From contig JAGHVI010000079.1 of assembly GCA_018064385.1 (NCBI GenBank), forward strand, positions 1-9,100: DNA of 9,100 nt. The letters are read 5' to 3'. Source of the DNA: Candidatus Minthenecus merdequi (GTDB lineage: Bacteria; Bacteroidota; Bacteroidia; Bacteroidales; Paludibacteraceae). The notes beneath the pieces were generated by a model. It worked only from the letters and a program-made list of their open reading frames with translations, searched no databases and was not told where the DNA came from. The translations under genes and the position numbers were made by a program. This document shows positions 1 to 5,574 of the stretch, one piece after another (the first letter of the stretch is position 1; the number at the start of each line of letters is the position of its first letter).

Positions 1-15
1 ATTCTAAGTGAGACT

Positions 16-46
16 GCAAAATTACATAAATTATTTTACATTACAA
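16..46 (-). promoter_or_regulatory. Leftward Bacteroidota-type promoter at the window edge
   Basis: On the minus strand, TTG (46-44) is followed after 19 nt by TAATTTTGC (24-16). This fits the Bacteroidota sigma-A consensus TTG-N19/20-TAnnTTTG. It would start a transcript leaving the window to the left, so a minus-strand gene probably begins just outside. That gene cannot be seen, so this rests on the motif alone. Confidence 0.5.
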
Positions 47-118
47 AATATTCTGACTGACTTTTTCTGAATTTTATTTTTTCTTCTGTACAACGGTGAT
101 ATATCATAATTAAAGGGT

Positions 119-164
119 GCAGGTTGCTAAAAGTTCTGTAAGAGTGAATTGCAACTTGAGTTAT
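119..164. repeat. 46-nt direct repeat, copy 1
   Basis: This segment matches 999-1044 in direct orientation at 38 of 46 positions without gaps. All eight differences are transitions. The core blocks GCTAAAAG and AACTTGAGTTAT are unchanged. The two copies bracket the DUF4160/DUF2442 cassette. Similarity stops at both ends, so these are not long homologous flanks. Copy 1 reads openly in one frame, and copy 2 does so in the frame that continues past the DUF2442 stop (peptide core VAKSS...N.NLSY). Confidence 0.7.
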
Positions 165-194
165 CACAATATGTCACAACGTACCGATATTCCC

Positions 195-308
195 ATGCCG
201 TAGGTATGAAATAAACCTTGGCTCTCTGAACGTGCTAAAACATTATCCGATACCTGACGGCATCGTTAATCAACGCATGGTTTATCAAACCAGCCATAGG
301 AATGGCTG
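195..308. other. Highly structured noncoding segment, possible RNA or mobile-element piece
   Basis: Several pairings are visible by eye. ATGCCGTAGGTAT (195-207) pairs with ATACCTGACGGCAT (250-263): 13 base pairs with one bulged G. GGTTT-ATC-AAACC (279-291) is a small hairpin. AGCCAT (292-297) pairs with ATGGCT (302-307) over a four-base loop. ATAAACCTTG (211-220) can also pair with CATGGTTTAT (276-285) at 9 of 10 positions, which competes with the small hairpin and would form a pseudoknot with the first stem. No long ORF crosses the segment. I do not recognise a known RNA family. It could be an RNA gene, a cis-acting leader or the end of a mobile element. The strand is undetermined. Confidence 0.35.
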
Positions 309-374
309 ACTACCAATAAACTACGAAGAGGTTATATGGAAATTTCACTTCACGATTTTTTATTTACAAAAAAA

Positions 375-406
375 TTGCATAAATCAAATATTTGTCGTAA
401 CTTTGC
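375..406 (+). promoter_or_regulatory. Promoter of the DUF4160-DUF2442 cassette
   Basis: TTG (375-377), a 20-nt spacer and TAACTTTGC (398-406) match the Bacteroidota sigma-A promoter. The ATG of the DUF4160 gene lies 22 nt after the -7 box, which leaves a short leader of roughly 15 nt. The TCG before the -7 box is shared with the housekeeping promoters in this window, so the cassette appears to be read by the main sigma factor. Confidence 0.75.
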
Positions 407-427
407 AAGCGATAGTTCACTGTTCTT

Positions 428-739
428 ATGCCAAAGATTTTTACATACCTGAATTTTATTTTTTTCTTCTTTTCTAATGAGCATGAACCCATTCATGTTC
501 ATGTTCAGAAAGGAGAGTACCAATCAGTATTTGAATTAGTACTTGCTGATGGAAAACTATCAGCCATAAATATCCGAGACAAAGAAGGTTATGACCCTCT
601 GCCTGTTAAAGATATTGTTGTAGTTAAGAAATTTATTGAGTATTATCATAAAGATATTGTACAAAAATGGGTGGATTTTTTCGTGCTGAAAAAAAAGGTT
701 ACTTGTACAAACATAACAACAAAAAAGATTGAAAAATGA
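428..739 (+). CDS. DUF4160 family protein, candidate toxin-like partner
   Basis: This encodes a 103-aa protein of the DUF4160 type. The diagnostic features are the N-terminal MPKIF..L...FFFFSNEH.PIHVHV block (residues 1-26) and a C-terminal half with KFIEYYHKDIVQKWVDFFV (68-86) and a basic tail. DUF4160 genes are small and commonly sit next to DUF2442 genes, as here, where the stop overlaps the next start as ATGA. The pair is regarded as toxin-antitoxin-like, but I know of no established activity, and calling this member the toxin is inference. There is no signal peptide; the FIFFFF run is part of the folded core in this family. The start is set by the promoter at 375-406 and by family length. 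The gene contains a T7 run (459-465) and an A8 run (689-696), both possible slippage sites. Confidence 0.85.
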   Translation: MPKIFTYLNFIFFFFSNEHEPIHVHVQKGEYQSVFELVLADGKLSAINIRDKEGYDPLPVKDIVVVKKFIEYYHKDIVQKWVDFFVLKKKVTCTNITTKKIEK

Positions 740-987
740 GAAAGATAAGAGTATCATCTGCAAAATATATTGGAAATTTTTCTCTTCGGATATTTTTCAA
801 TGACGGGTCTCAAAAAGAGCTGAATTTCGGTGATTATATCAGAAGTCATCCACATCCACAATACAACAAGTACTTGATTGAGGAGAATTTCATAAATTTC
901 TCGATAGAAATGGGCAATGTCGTGTGGGGCGAGAATTGGGATTTGATTTTTCCGATAGAAGCGTTGTACAGCGGAAATCTATCTTGA
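736..987 (+). CDS. DUF2442 family protein, candidate antitoxin-like partner
   Basis: This encodes an 83-aa DUF2442 protein. The N-terminal part (residues 2-33) is a beta-rich stretch ending in FNDGSQKELNF. The C-terminal signature GNVVWGENWDLIFPIEALY (60-78) is typical of the family. It overlaps the DUF4160 gene by four bases, so translational coupling is expected. Some DUF2442 proteins carry an extra helix-turn-helix domain, which is why this partner is the better guess for DNA-binding antitoxin. This copy has only the core domain, so the role is inference. The reading frame stays open for 24 codons past the TGA (985-987) to a second TGA ending at 1062, and that extension contains repeat copy 2. 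Family length suggests the annotated stop is the real end. Confidence 0.85.
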   Translation: MRKIRVSSAKYIGNFSLRIFFNDGSQKELNFGDYIRSHPHPQYNKYLIEENFINFSIEMGNVVWGENWDLIFPIEALYSGNLS

Positions 988-998
988 ATTCAAGTTTC

Positions 999-1044
999 GC
1001 AGGTCGCTAAAAGCTCTGCAAAAGCAAATCGTAACTTGAGTTAT
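999..1044. repeat. 46-nt direct repeat, copy 2
   Basis: This is the partner of 119-164, starting 12 nt after the DUF2442 stop. Its opening GTCGCTAAAA recurs inverted as TTTTAGCAAC at 1108-1117 (9 of 10 positions), just outside the big palindrome. About 115 bp are therefore bounded by short inverted ends. Confidence 0.65.
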
Positions 1045-1056
1045 GGTGAGTTCTAT

Positions 1057-1110
1057 AAATGAGTCCACTTGAAAAAGTCGTTTTTTGGACTTTTTCAAGT
1101 GGACTCATTT
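1057..1110. repeat. 23-bp perfect palindrome with 8-nt loop, terminator-like or element end
   Basis: The left arm 1057-1079 (AAATGAGTCCACTT then GAAAAAGTC) is perfectly complementary to the right arm 1088-1110 around the loop GTTTTTTG. It lies between the convergent DUF2442 and yggS genes, so it could stop transcription from either side. However, the stem is long and AT-rich and has no clean U-run after it on either strand, unlike the terminator at 4206-4239. Perfect arms of this length also fit a miniature mobile element or a hairpin made by two abutting inverted ends. I favour a repeat element with a possible secondary terminator role. Confidence 0.6.
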
Positions 1111-1132
1111 TAGCAACTGACGACAAACCGAA

Positions 1133-1158
1133 AGCAATCAAGCTTTGCTTGTATTGCT
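1133..1158. other. Imperfect hairpin between convergent genes
   Basis: AGCAAT-CAAGC (1133-1143), loop TTT, then GCTTG-T-ATTGCT (1147-1158) gives 11 base pairs with one bulged T. It lies downstream of the minus-strand small ORF (1190-1255) and could end its transcript, although no U-tract follows. The function is unknown. Confidence 0.4.
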
Positions 1159-1189
1159 GAGGTGCAGCGTAATTTATCAAAAAATAAAT

Positions 1190-1255
1190 TCAAAAGCGTC
1201 CAACCATGAACCATCCGCCTTGCAATTTAAAAACATAATTAATAGAATCACCCAT
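1190..1255 (-). CDS. Possible 21-aa small protein behind its own promoter
   Basis: ATG (1255-1253) to TGA (1192-1190) encodes 21 residues ending FKLQGGWFMVGRF. Support comes from position: a well-formed Bacteroidota promoter (1313-1282) points at it, the implied leader is about 20 nt, and the purine-rich GGGGTAAG precedes the start. A 21-codon ORF can easily occur by chance, and coding bias cannot be judged at this length. The region may instead be a small RNA, or part of the same repeat-rich element as the palindrome. I do not recognise a family with certainty. Confidence 0.3.
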   Translation of the reverse strand: MGDSINYVFKLQGGWFMVGRF

Positions 1256-1281
1256 AAATCTTACCCCATTTTTTTGAACGT

Positions 1282-1313
1282 GCAAAGTTACTGAAAATAT
1301 TTCATTTCTGCAA
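1282..1313 (-). promoter_or_regulatory. Bacteroidota-type promoter facing away from yggS, into an apparent intergenic region
   Basis: On the minus strand, TTG (1313-1311), a 20-nt spacer and TAACTTTGC (1290-1282) form an exact-looking sigma-A promoter. It starts 33 nt after the end of yggS and reads in the same direction, towards the small ORF at 1255-1190. The sequence from the -33 to the -7 box can also fold (GTTGC-GAAA paired with TTTC-GTAAC, one mismatch), so a yggS terminator role is an alternative. Confidence 0.55.
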
Positions 1314-1345
1314 CTTTTTAACAATATATTTTTCAACAGGATATA

Positions 1346-2011
1346 CTAATATTGTCTTGCTCCGAAAATTGAACTTCCGATTCTGACAATAGTACTGCCA
1401 TATTCAAGGGCTATTCGCCAGTCACCTGACATCCCCATTGAAATCTCGCAAAATTTATCATCTCCTGCAAATACTCTTTCTTTCAAGGTGTTAAATGTGT
1501 CTCGTATCTTTTGAAAATCATTGCGCACAATACTTTCGTCTTCGGTGTTTGTTGCCATACCCATCACTCCGCAAATGCGGATATGTGTGTGTCTATCAAT
1601 ATATTCTCGCGTGAATAGCGCTATGACCTCTTCTGGCGAGAAACCTTGTTTGCTCTCTTCTTGTGCAACATGCAATTCTATTAGAACATCTTGTATCTTG
1701 TCTATCTTTGCAGCTTGTTTTTCAATCTCATCTACCAATCTCTCGTTTGACATACTGTGAATTATTGTTGCATAAGGCACCACTATCTTTACTTTGTTTG
1801 TCTGTAAGTTGCCTATGAAGTGCCATTCTATGTCATCGGGTAGGGTAGTGGCTTTTTCAAGCATCTCCTGAGGACGATTCTCGCCAAAACTTCTCTCTCC
1901 TGCTTTGTAAGCCTCCATAATGGCTTCATTAGGGTGAAATTTTGAGACGCAAACCAATTTGGCTCTCTCTCTTAGTTCCGAACGTATCTCCTTCAGATTT
2001 TCTGCAATCAT
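1346..2011 (-). CDS. yggS: YggS/PROSC family PLP-binding protein
   Basis: This 221-aa protein is a full-length member of the single-domain alanine-racemase-like YggS family (YBL036C/PROSC), which binds pyridoxal 5'-phosphate and keeps its cellular level in balance without a known catalytic activity. Lys24 in CVSKFHP is the expected PLP Schiff-base lysine. FGENRPQEM (42-50), WHFIGNLQTNK (63-73), GVMGMAT (148-154), SMGMSGDW (191-198) and VRIGSSIFGAR (209-219) are the family blocks that form the barrel and the phosphate pocket. It is the last gene of the truA operon, and its ATG overlaps the DUF4494 stop by four bases. The short N-terminus before Lys24 is usual in Bacteroidota. The stop is TAG, and no clear terminator follows. 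Confidence 0.93.
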   Translation of the reverse strand: MIAENLKEIRSELRERAKLVCVSKFHPNEAIMEAYKAGERSFGENRPQEMLEKATTLPDDIEWHFIGNLQTNKVKIVVPYATIIHSMSNERLVDEIEKQAAKIDKIQDVLIELHVAQEESKQGFSPEEVIALFTREYIDRHTHIRICGVMGMATNTEDESIVRNDFQKIRDTFNTLKERVFAGDDKFCEISMGMSGDWRIALEYGSTIVRIGSSIFGARQY

Positions 2012-2463
2012 TCCTTTTTCTCCTCTTTTGGCTCGTATTTGAATATGTCCATTATTGTTGTCTCTGCAATAGACGCAATGTCGTATTCAGCTTGTATGTT
2101 CTTTAACCCAACATCGGTGAGTTGTTTGAATGCATCTCCAAAGTCTGCTGCTTGGATTAGGTATTGGCATGGTGTACGCTTCTCTTTGTCGTTGTCTAAT
2201 GAGATGAACATTACCTTTGCTCTATACCATTTGTCTGCTTGTGGGTCAACATTTTCCACTATCTCAGTTATGTTGCTTTTCTTTACTGCTTGTACTTCTA
2301 TACCACCTATTGAATAGGGGGTTATCTCTTCTATTATGCGAGATTCTGCTTCTGTGAATGAGAGAGCATCAACCAAATAGTTCTCTGGCTTGCTTTGTTG
2401 TGGGTCTTCTCCTTCTTTGAAACTTTTGTCATATTTGACTTTGCATTCAAACCATTTGCTCAT
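2008..2463 (-). CDS. DUF4494 domain-containing protein
   Basis: This encodes 151 residues that match the DUF4494 family, which I know from Bacteroidota only and which has no known function. Diagnostic parts are the N-terminal WFECKVKYDK (4-13), YLVDALSFTEAESRIIEE (29-46) and a second similar unit, KWYRAKVMFISLD (78-90) then YLIQAADFGDAFKQL (100-114). The two halves look like related alpha/beta units, which is my reading by eye. There is no signal peptide, and the C-terminus is charged (EPKEEKKE). It starts 1 nt after the lipoprotein stop and overlaps yggS by four bases, so it is co-translated with both. The constant company of yggS hints at a housekeeping task but shows none. Confidence 0.85.
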   Translation of the reverse strand: MSKWFECKVKYDKSFKEGEDPQQSKPENYLVDALSFTEAESRIIEEITPYSIGGIEVQAVKKSNITEIVENVDPQADKWYRAKVMFISLDNDKEKRTPCQYLIQAADFGDAFKQLTDVGLKNIQAEYDIASIAETTIMDIFKYEPKEEKKE

Positions 2464-2464
2464 A

Positions 2465-3298
2465 TCAGTTGTTTCTTAAGTAGTTAAAATAAAATGTACG
2501 TGTTGCTTGTGATTCGTAGTATTTGCTTTTTTCGAGTACAGCGATGTACTCTTTGAATGTTTTACTACACTCTGAATCAGGATGTTCACTTACGTAGTTT
2601 AACAACGCATCTTTTGCATCTTGAGACATCGCATGAGTATCCCAATCGAAAGCAGGAGTGTTGTCTGCTCCATATATCATTATTATCATATATGTGTTTA
2701 TATAAGGTTTGAGACTGATGCGAAGGTCGTTTGTTATGCTGTCAGAACTCATAAGCCTTTCGCAACGCCACAGACGATCAGCTACTTCTTGGTATGAAAT
2801 AGTCACTTCCGCATCAATGTTTGATGGTTGCTGCATCTCTTCTTGTTCAATTTGTGCAAATTCGTACTCTTCTGTACTCAGGTAGTTGCGGAAAATGTCT
2901 GCAATGAAGATTGGCGAGATGTCGTAGGTTACATATCCTTCTACTTTGAAAATCCCTATGCCTGTTATGTCGCTTGACTCAACCATATTGTTTATGTCTC
3001 TTAGCAACTCTTGAGTCTCTTTTGGTGAAAGGCTTGGCGAGTTTAGACGTTCGTTAAGCGAGTCGCAAAGGTGTTCGGCATATTCACGTATGAAGTTGCC
3101 AACCTCCATCCTGAGTGCGTTGACTTGTTCTTTTGTTAAGTCGTTTGACGACGTGATAAGTGTCGATATGCTGTCAATACTTGCTTCGGTATAGATTTTT
3201 CGATTGATGATTTGCATGACCTTGTCGTTGGTGCTCTCTTTTTGACACCCCGTTATGACAAAAGTTATTGCAATAATTAAGAGTAGATTTTTTCTCAT
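2465..3298 (-). CDS. Lipoprotein of unknown function
   Basis: This encodes a 277-aa protein with a type II signal peptide: MRKN, a hydrophobic core (residues 5-14) and the lipobox ITGC with acylated Cys18. Residues after the cysteine read QKEST. The start of this resembles the Q-K-acidic lipoprotein export signal known from some Bacteroidota, so exposure on the cell surface is possible, and otherwise the periplasmic face of the outer membrane. The mature part is mostly helical by inspection and rich in acidic residues, with no motif I recognise. Three cysteines (78, 179, 244) follow Cys18. The ATG overlaps the truA stop by four bases, so it is made with TruA, although nothing suggests a tRNA-related job. 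The signal peptide supports the start. Confidence 0.8.
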   Translation of the reverse strand: MRKNLLLIIAITFVITGCQKESTNDKVMQIINRKIYTEASIDSISTLITSSNDLTKEQVNALRMEVGNFIREYAEHLCDSLNERLNSPSLSPKETQELLRDINNMVESSDITGIGIFKVEGYVTYDISPIFIADIFRNYLSTEEYEFAQIEQEEMQQPSNIDAEVTISYQEVADRLWRCERLMSSDSITNDLRISLKPYINTYMIIMIYGADNTPAFDWDTHAMSQDAKDALLNYVSEHPDSECSKTFKEYIAVLEKSKYYESQATRTFYFNYLRNN

Positions 3299-4038
3299 AT
3301 ATATATGTTTATTTTGTATTCTGCTTTTACAAAGTAAAGCCCGCAGGCTTCGGCAGCTTCACCAGCTTTGCTTCGATTGTGCGCTTCTATAATAGCATCA
3401 AATTCTGATTCGTTCCTGCGACCTCCACCAATTTCGACCAATGTACCTACAATGGCTCTTACCATTCCTCGAAGAAATCGATTGGCTTCAATAGTAAAAA
3501 TCAGATTGTTGCCTTGTTTTGTCCACTCTGCTATACGAATCTCACATACGAAATTGTTTACATCTGTGTGCACTTTGCTGAATGACGTGTAGTCTCTTCG
3601 TCCTATCAGTTTTGCTGCACAACGATTCATTGCTTCAACGTTCAAAGGGTAATATACCTTTGCTGCTCTCCCTACCGAAAATGGCGATTTTATTGTCGTT
3701 ATATGGTATTCGTATCTTCGCCATAGTGCGTCAAAACGCGCGTGTGCATCGTCTTTTACCCTGACAATGCGGTTTATGGCTATGTCGCTTGGCAGAAAAC
3801 TATTCAGCCTTTGAGTTAATTGTTTCGTATCAAAATGTGTATTTGTGTCAAAATGTGCTGCCATATCCAACGCATGAACACCTGCATCAGTTCGTCCTGC
3901 TCCTGTAAGTGTGATTTCTCCGCGTAGTATAATACTTAGGGCGCGTTCAATAACTTCCTGAACAGTAATGCCGTTTGGCTGTTTCTGCCAACCATTGTAG
4001 TTCCCCCCGTCGTATGCGAAGAATATGAAATAGCGCAT
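3295..4038 (-). CDS. truA: tRNA pseudouridine synthase A
   Basis: TruA converts uridines 38-40 of the tRNA anticodon arm to pseudouridine in the cytoplasm. The product is 247 aa from the chosen start. GAGRTDAGVHA (46-56) carries the catalytic Asp51. FDALWRRYEY and FLRGMVRAIVGTLVEIGGG are the other family signatures. The frame is open nine codons further upstream to an ATG at 4065, but homologs begin at MRYFIFFAYDGGNYNGWQ. The promoter box ends at 4073, which would leave the upstream ATG almost leaderless. The start at 4038 gives a leader of about 28 nt. It is the first gene of a four-gene operon. All key residues are present. Confidence 0.95.
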   Translation of the reverse strand: MRYFIFFAYDGGNYNGWQKQPNGITVQEVIERALSIILRGEITLTGAGRTDAGVHALDMAAHFDTNTHFDTKQLTQRLNSFLPSDIAINRIVRVKDDAHARFDALWRRYEYHITTIKSPFSVGRAAKVYYPLNVEAMNRCAAKLIGRRDYTSFSKVHTDVNNFVCEIRIAEWTKQGNNLIFTIEANRFLRGMVRAIVGTLVEIGGGRRNESEFDAIIEAHNRSKAGEAAEACGLYFVKAEYKINIYI

Positions 4039-4072
4039 GATTAAATAAAATCCCTTCTTCGTCAATTCGAGT

Positions 4073-4104
4073 GCAAAGGTACGAATTTTTTTCTATATTA
4101 CCAA
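4073..4104 (-). promoter_or_regulatory. Promoter of the truA-lipoprotein-DUF4494-yggS operon
   Basis: On the minus strand, TTG (4104-4102), a 20-nt spacer and TACCTTTGC (4081-4073) form a consensus Bacteroidota promoter. The box is preceded by TTCG, as in the two promoters near 5500-5600. No other promoter of this type was seen inside the four-gene run. Confidence 0.8.
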
Positions 4105-4205
4105 CCAATTTCAAGGAAATATTTTGTTCTGTATTGTTTACTTAATTTTCTTTTGATAACTTTTGTAGTTCGCTCTCAATCACTAAGTAACTACATAAAA
4201 GTGTC

Positions 4206-4239
4206 AAAAAAGAACGGACAACCTTTATGGGTTGCCCGT
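4206..4239 (-). terminator. Intrinsic terminator of the aminotransferase gene
   Basis: Read on the minus strand, ACGGGCAACC (4239-4230), loop CATAAA, GGTTGTCCGT (4223-4214) forms ten pairs including one G-U, followed by TCTTTTTTG. The plus strand would have an A-C mismatch and no U-run, so it serves the minus-strand gene ending at 4263. It separates that gene from the truA promoter. Confidence 0.85.
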
Positions 4240-4262
4240 CTCTTGTATAACTTATGTGTTGA

Positions 4263-5459
4263 TTATTTGCGTCCAGGGTAAACCTTGAGAGCTTCACCAA
4301 GGCAGCGAATAGCTTCTTTGAGGTCGTCAATCTTCAGAACGTATGCGATGCGTACTTCGTCTTTGCCACATCCTGGAGTAGAGTAGAATCCTGCGGCTGG
4401 AGCAACCATGACGGTTTTTCCATCGAACTGAAATTCTTCGAGCAACCATTTTGCAAAACGCTCAGAATCATCTATTGGAAGACGAACAACAGTGTAGAAT
4501 GCACCCTTAGGATTTGGACAATATACACCTGGAATCTCGTTGAGAGCCTTAACCATATAATCTCGACGAGCAATATACTCGTTGTAAACACCATCAAAAT
4601 AATCTTTTGGAGTTTTGAGAGCAGCCTCGGCAGCTAATTGACCATAGAAAGGAGGACAAAGACGAGCCTGTCCAAAACGAAGCGCAGCGTTGATGAGTTC
4701 TTTGTTGTGCGATATGATAGCACCTACACGAACACCACACATAGAATAACGTTTTGAAACTGAGTCCATTAGAACAACGTTATTCTCAAGCCCAGCGAGA
4801 GTCATACACGAAACGTGTTTGCTGCCACCGTAGCAGAACTCACGGTAAACCTCGTCTGCAAAGAGGAATAAGTCGTGTTTGAGGACAATCTGACGGAGAG
4901 TCTCAAGTTCGTCTGCTGAGTATAGATATCCTGTCGGATTGTTAGGATTACAAATCATTATGGCCTTGGTGCGAGGAGTCATTATCTTTTCAAACTCTTC
5001 GATTGATGGCAATGCAAAATCGTTGTCAATAGATGTGCGAATAGGAACCACCTTGACTCCTGCCTGAAGAGCAAATGAGTTGTAGTTTGTGTAGAATGGC
5101 TCTGGAATGATAATCTCATCACCTGGGTTGAGACAAGCCATCATTGCAATAGTGATTGCCTCAGAACCACCATTCGTGACTATAATCTCGTCTGGCGTGA
5201 TATTGATACCAATCGTTTTGTAGTACTCGGTCAAACCCTTGCGATATGAGAGATTGCCAGCTGAGTGGCTGTACTCAATAACCTTACCATCGTATGCGCG
5301 GACAGCGTCAAGAGCACACTGTGGAGTGGCGATGTCGGGCTGACCGATGTTGAGGTGATAAACTTTTACACCACGCTGTTTTGCAGCGTCAGCGAATGGA
5401 ACCAACTTGCGAATAGGTGAAGCTGGCATGATTTTACCTTTTTCAGATAATTGTGGCAT
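4263..5459 (-). CDS. PLP-dependent class I/II aminotransferase
   Basis: This is a 398-aa fold-type I aminotransferase of the aspartate-aminotransferase superfamily (I-gamma-like), cytosolic. Visible active-site elements are NIGQPD (37-42), NGGSEA (96-101), NPNNPTG (171-177) with Asn174, ADEVYREF (201-208) with Asp202 and Tyr205, SVSKRYS (233-239) with Lys236 as the PLP lysine, and Arg244. Arg370 in DEVRIAY is the expected substrate-carboxylate arginine. The family is usual in Bacteroidota and is often annotated simply as aminotransferase or AspC-like. The amino donor and acceptor cannot be fixed from sequence, so no symbol is given. Homologs keep the MP.....G..MPASPIRKL N-terminus, which supports the start at 5459 over the inner Met11. 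It is monocistronic, with its own promoter and terminator. Confidence 0.93.
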   Translation of the reverse strand: MPQLSEKGKIMPASPIRKLVPFADAAKQRGVKVYHLNIGQPDIATPQCALDAVRAYDGKVIEYSHSAGNLSYRKGLTEYYKTIGINITPDEIIVTNGGSEAITIAMMACLNPGDEIIIPEPFYTNYNSFALQAGVKVVPIRTSIDNDFALPSIEEFEKIMTPRTKAIMICNPNNPTGYLYSADELETLRQIVLKHDLFLFADEVYREFCYGGSKHVSCMTLAGLENNVVLMDSVSKRYSMCGVRVGAIISHNKELINAALRFGQARLCPPFYGQLAAEAALKTPKDYFDGVYNEYIARRDYMVKALNEIPGVYCPNPKGAFYTVVRLPIDDSERFAKWLLEEFQFDGKTVMVAPAAGFYSTPGCGKDEVRIAYVLKIDDLKEAIRCLGEALKVYPGRK

Positions 5460-5509
5460 AATACTTTATGTTTTTTGTTAGATATGAATTGCTTTGTCAA
5501 TTTCATTTT

Positions 5510-5543
5510 GCAAAGATACGAATAATAAATCGAATTTCCACAA
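5510..5543 (-). promoter_or_regulatory. Promoter of the aminotransferase gene
   Basis: TATCTTTGC (5518-5510, minus strand), preceded by TTCG, is a good -7 box. The best TTG (5543-5541) lies 22 nt upstream, slightly far from the usual 19-20. The leader is about 45 nt. The promoter is back to back with the regulator promoter at 5575-5606; the two -33 elements are 31 nt apart. Confidence 0.65.
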
Positions 5544-5574
5544 GAAAAAAGAAAAATATTTTACTGTGATTTTT

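Noticed and set aside
97..106. TGATATATCA palindrome
   Set aside because: Short and AT-only in the core; common by chance in this composition.
336..452. 38-codon ORF starting MEISLHDF with AAGAGG before its ATG
   Set aside because: It runs through the cassette promoter and into the DUF4160 start in another frame; Bacteroidota rarely rely on such Shine-Dalgarno sequences, and nothing supports coding.
1059..1160. 33-codon ORFs on both strands over the palindrome (MSPLEKV...)
   Set aside because: The symmetric sequence makes both strands open together; there is no promoter or family support.
4039..4065. Longer truA start with nine extra codons
   Set aside because: It would leave almost no leader after the -7 box, and homologs begin at MRYF.
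4142..4330. 62-codon minus-strand ORF at the 3' end of the aminotransferase gene
   Set aside because: It overlaps the aminotransferase in another frame and reads through the intrinsic terminator, so it is a shadow.
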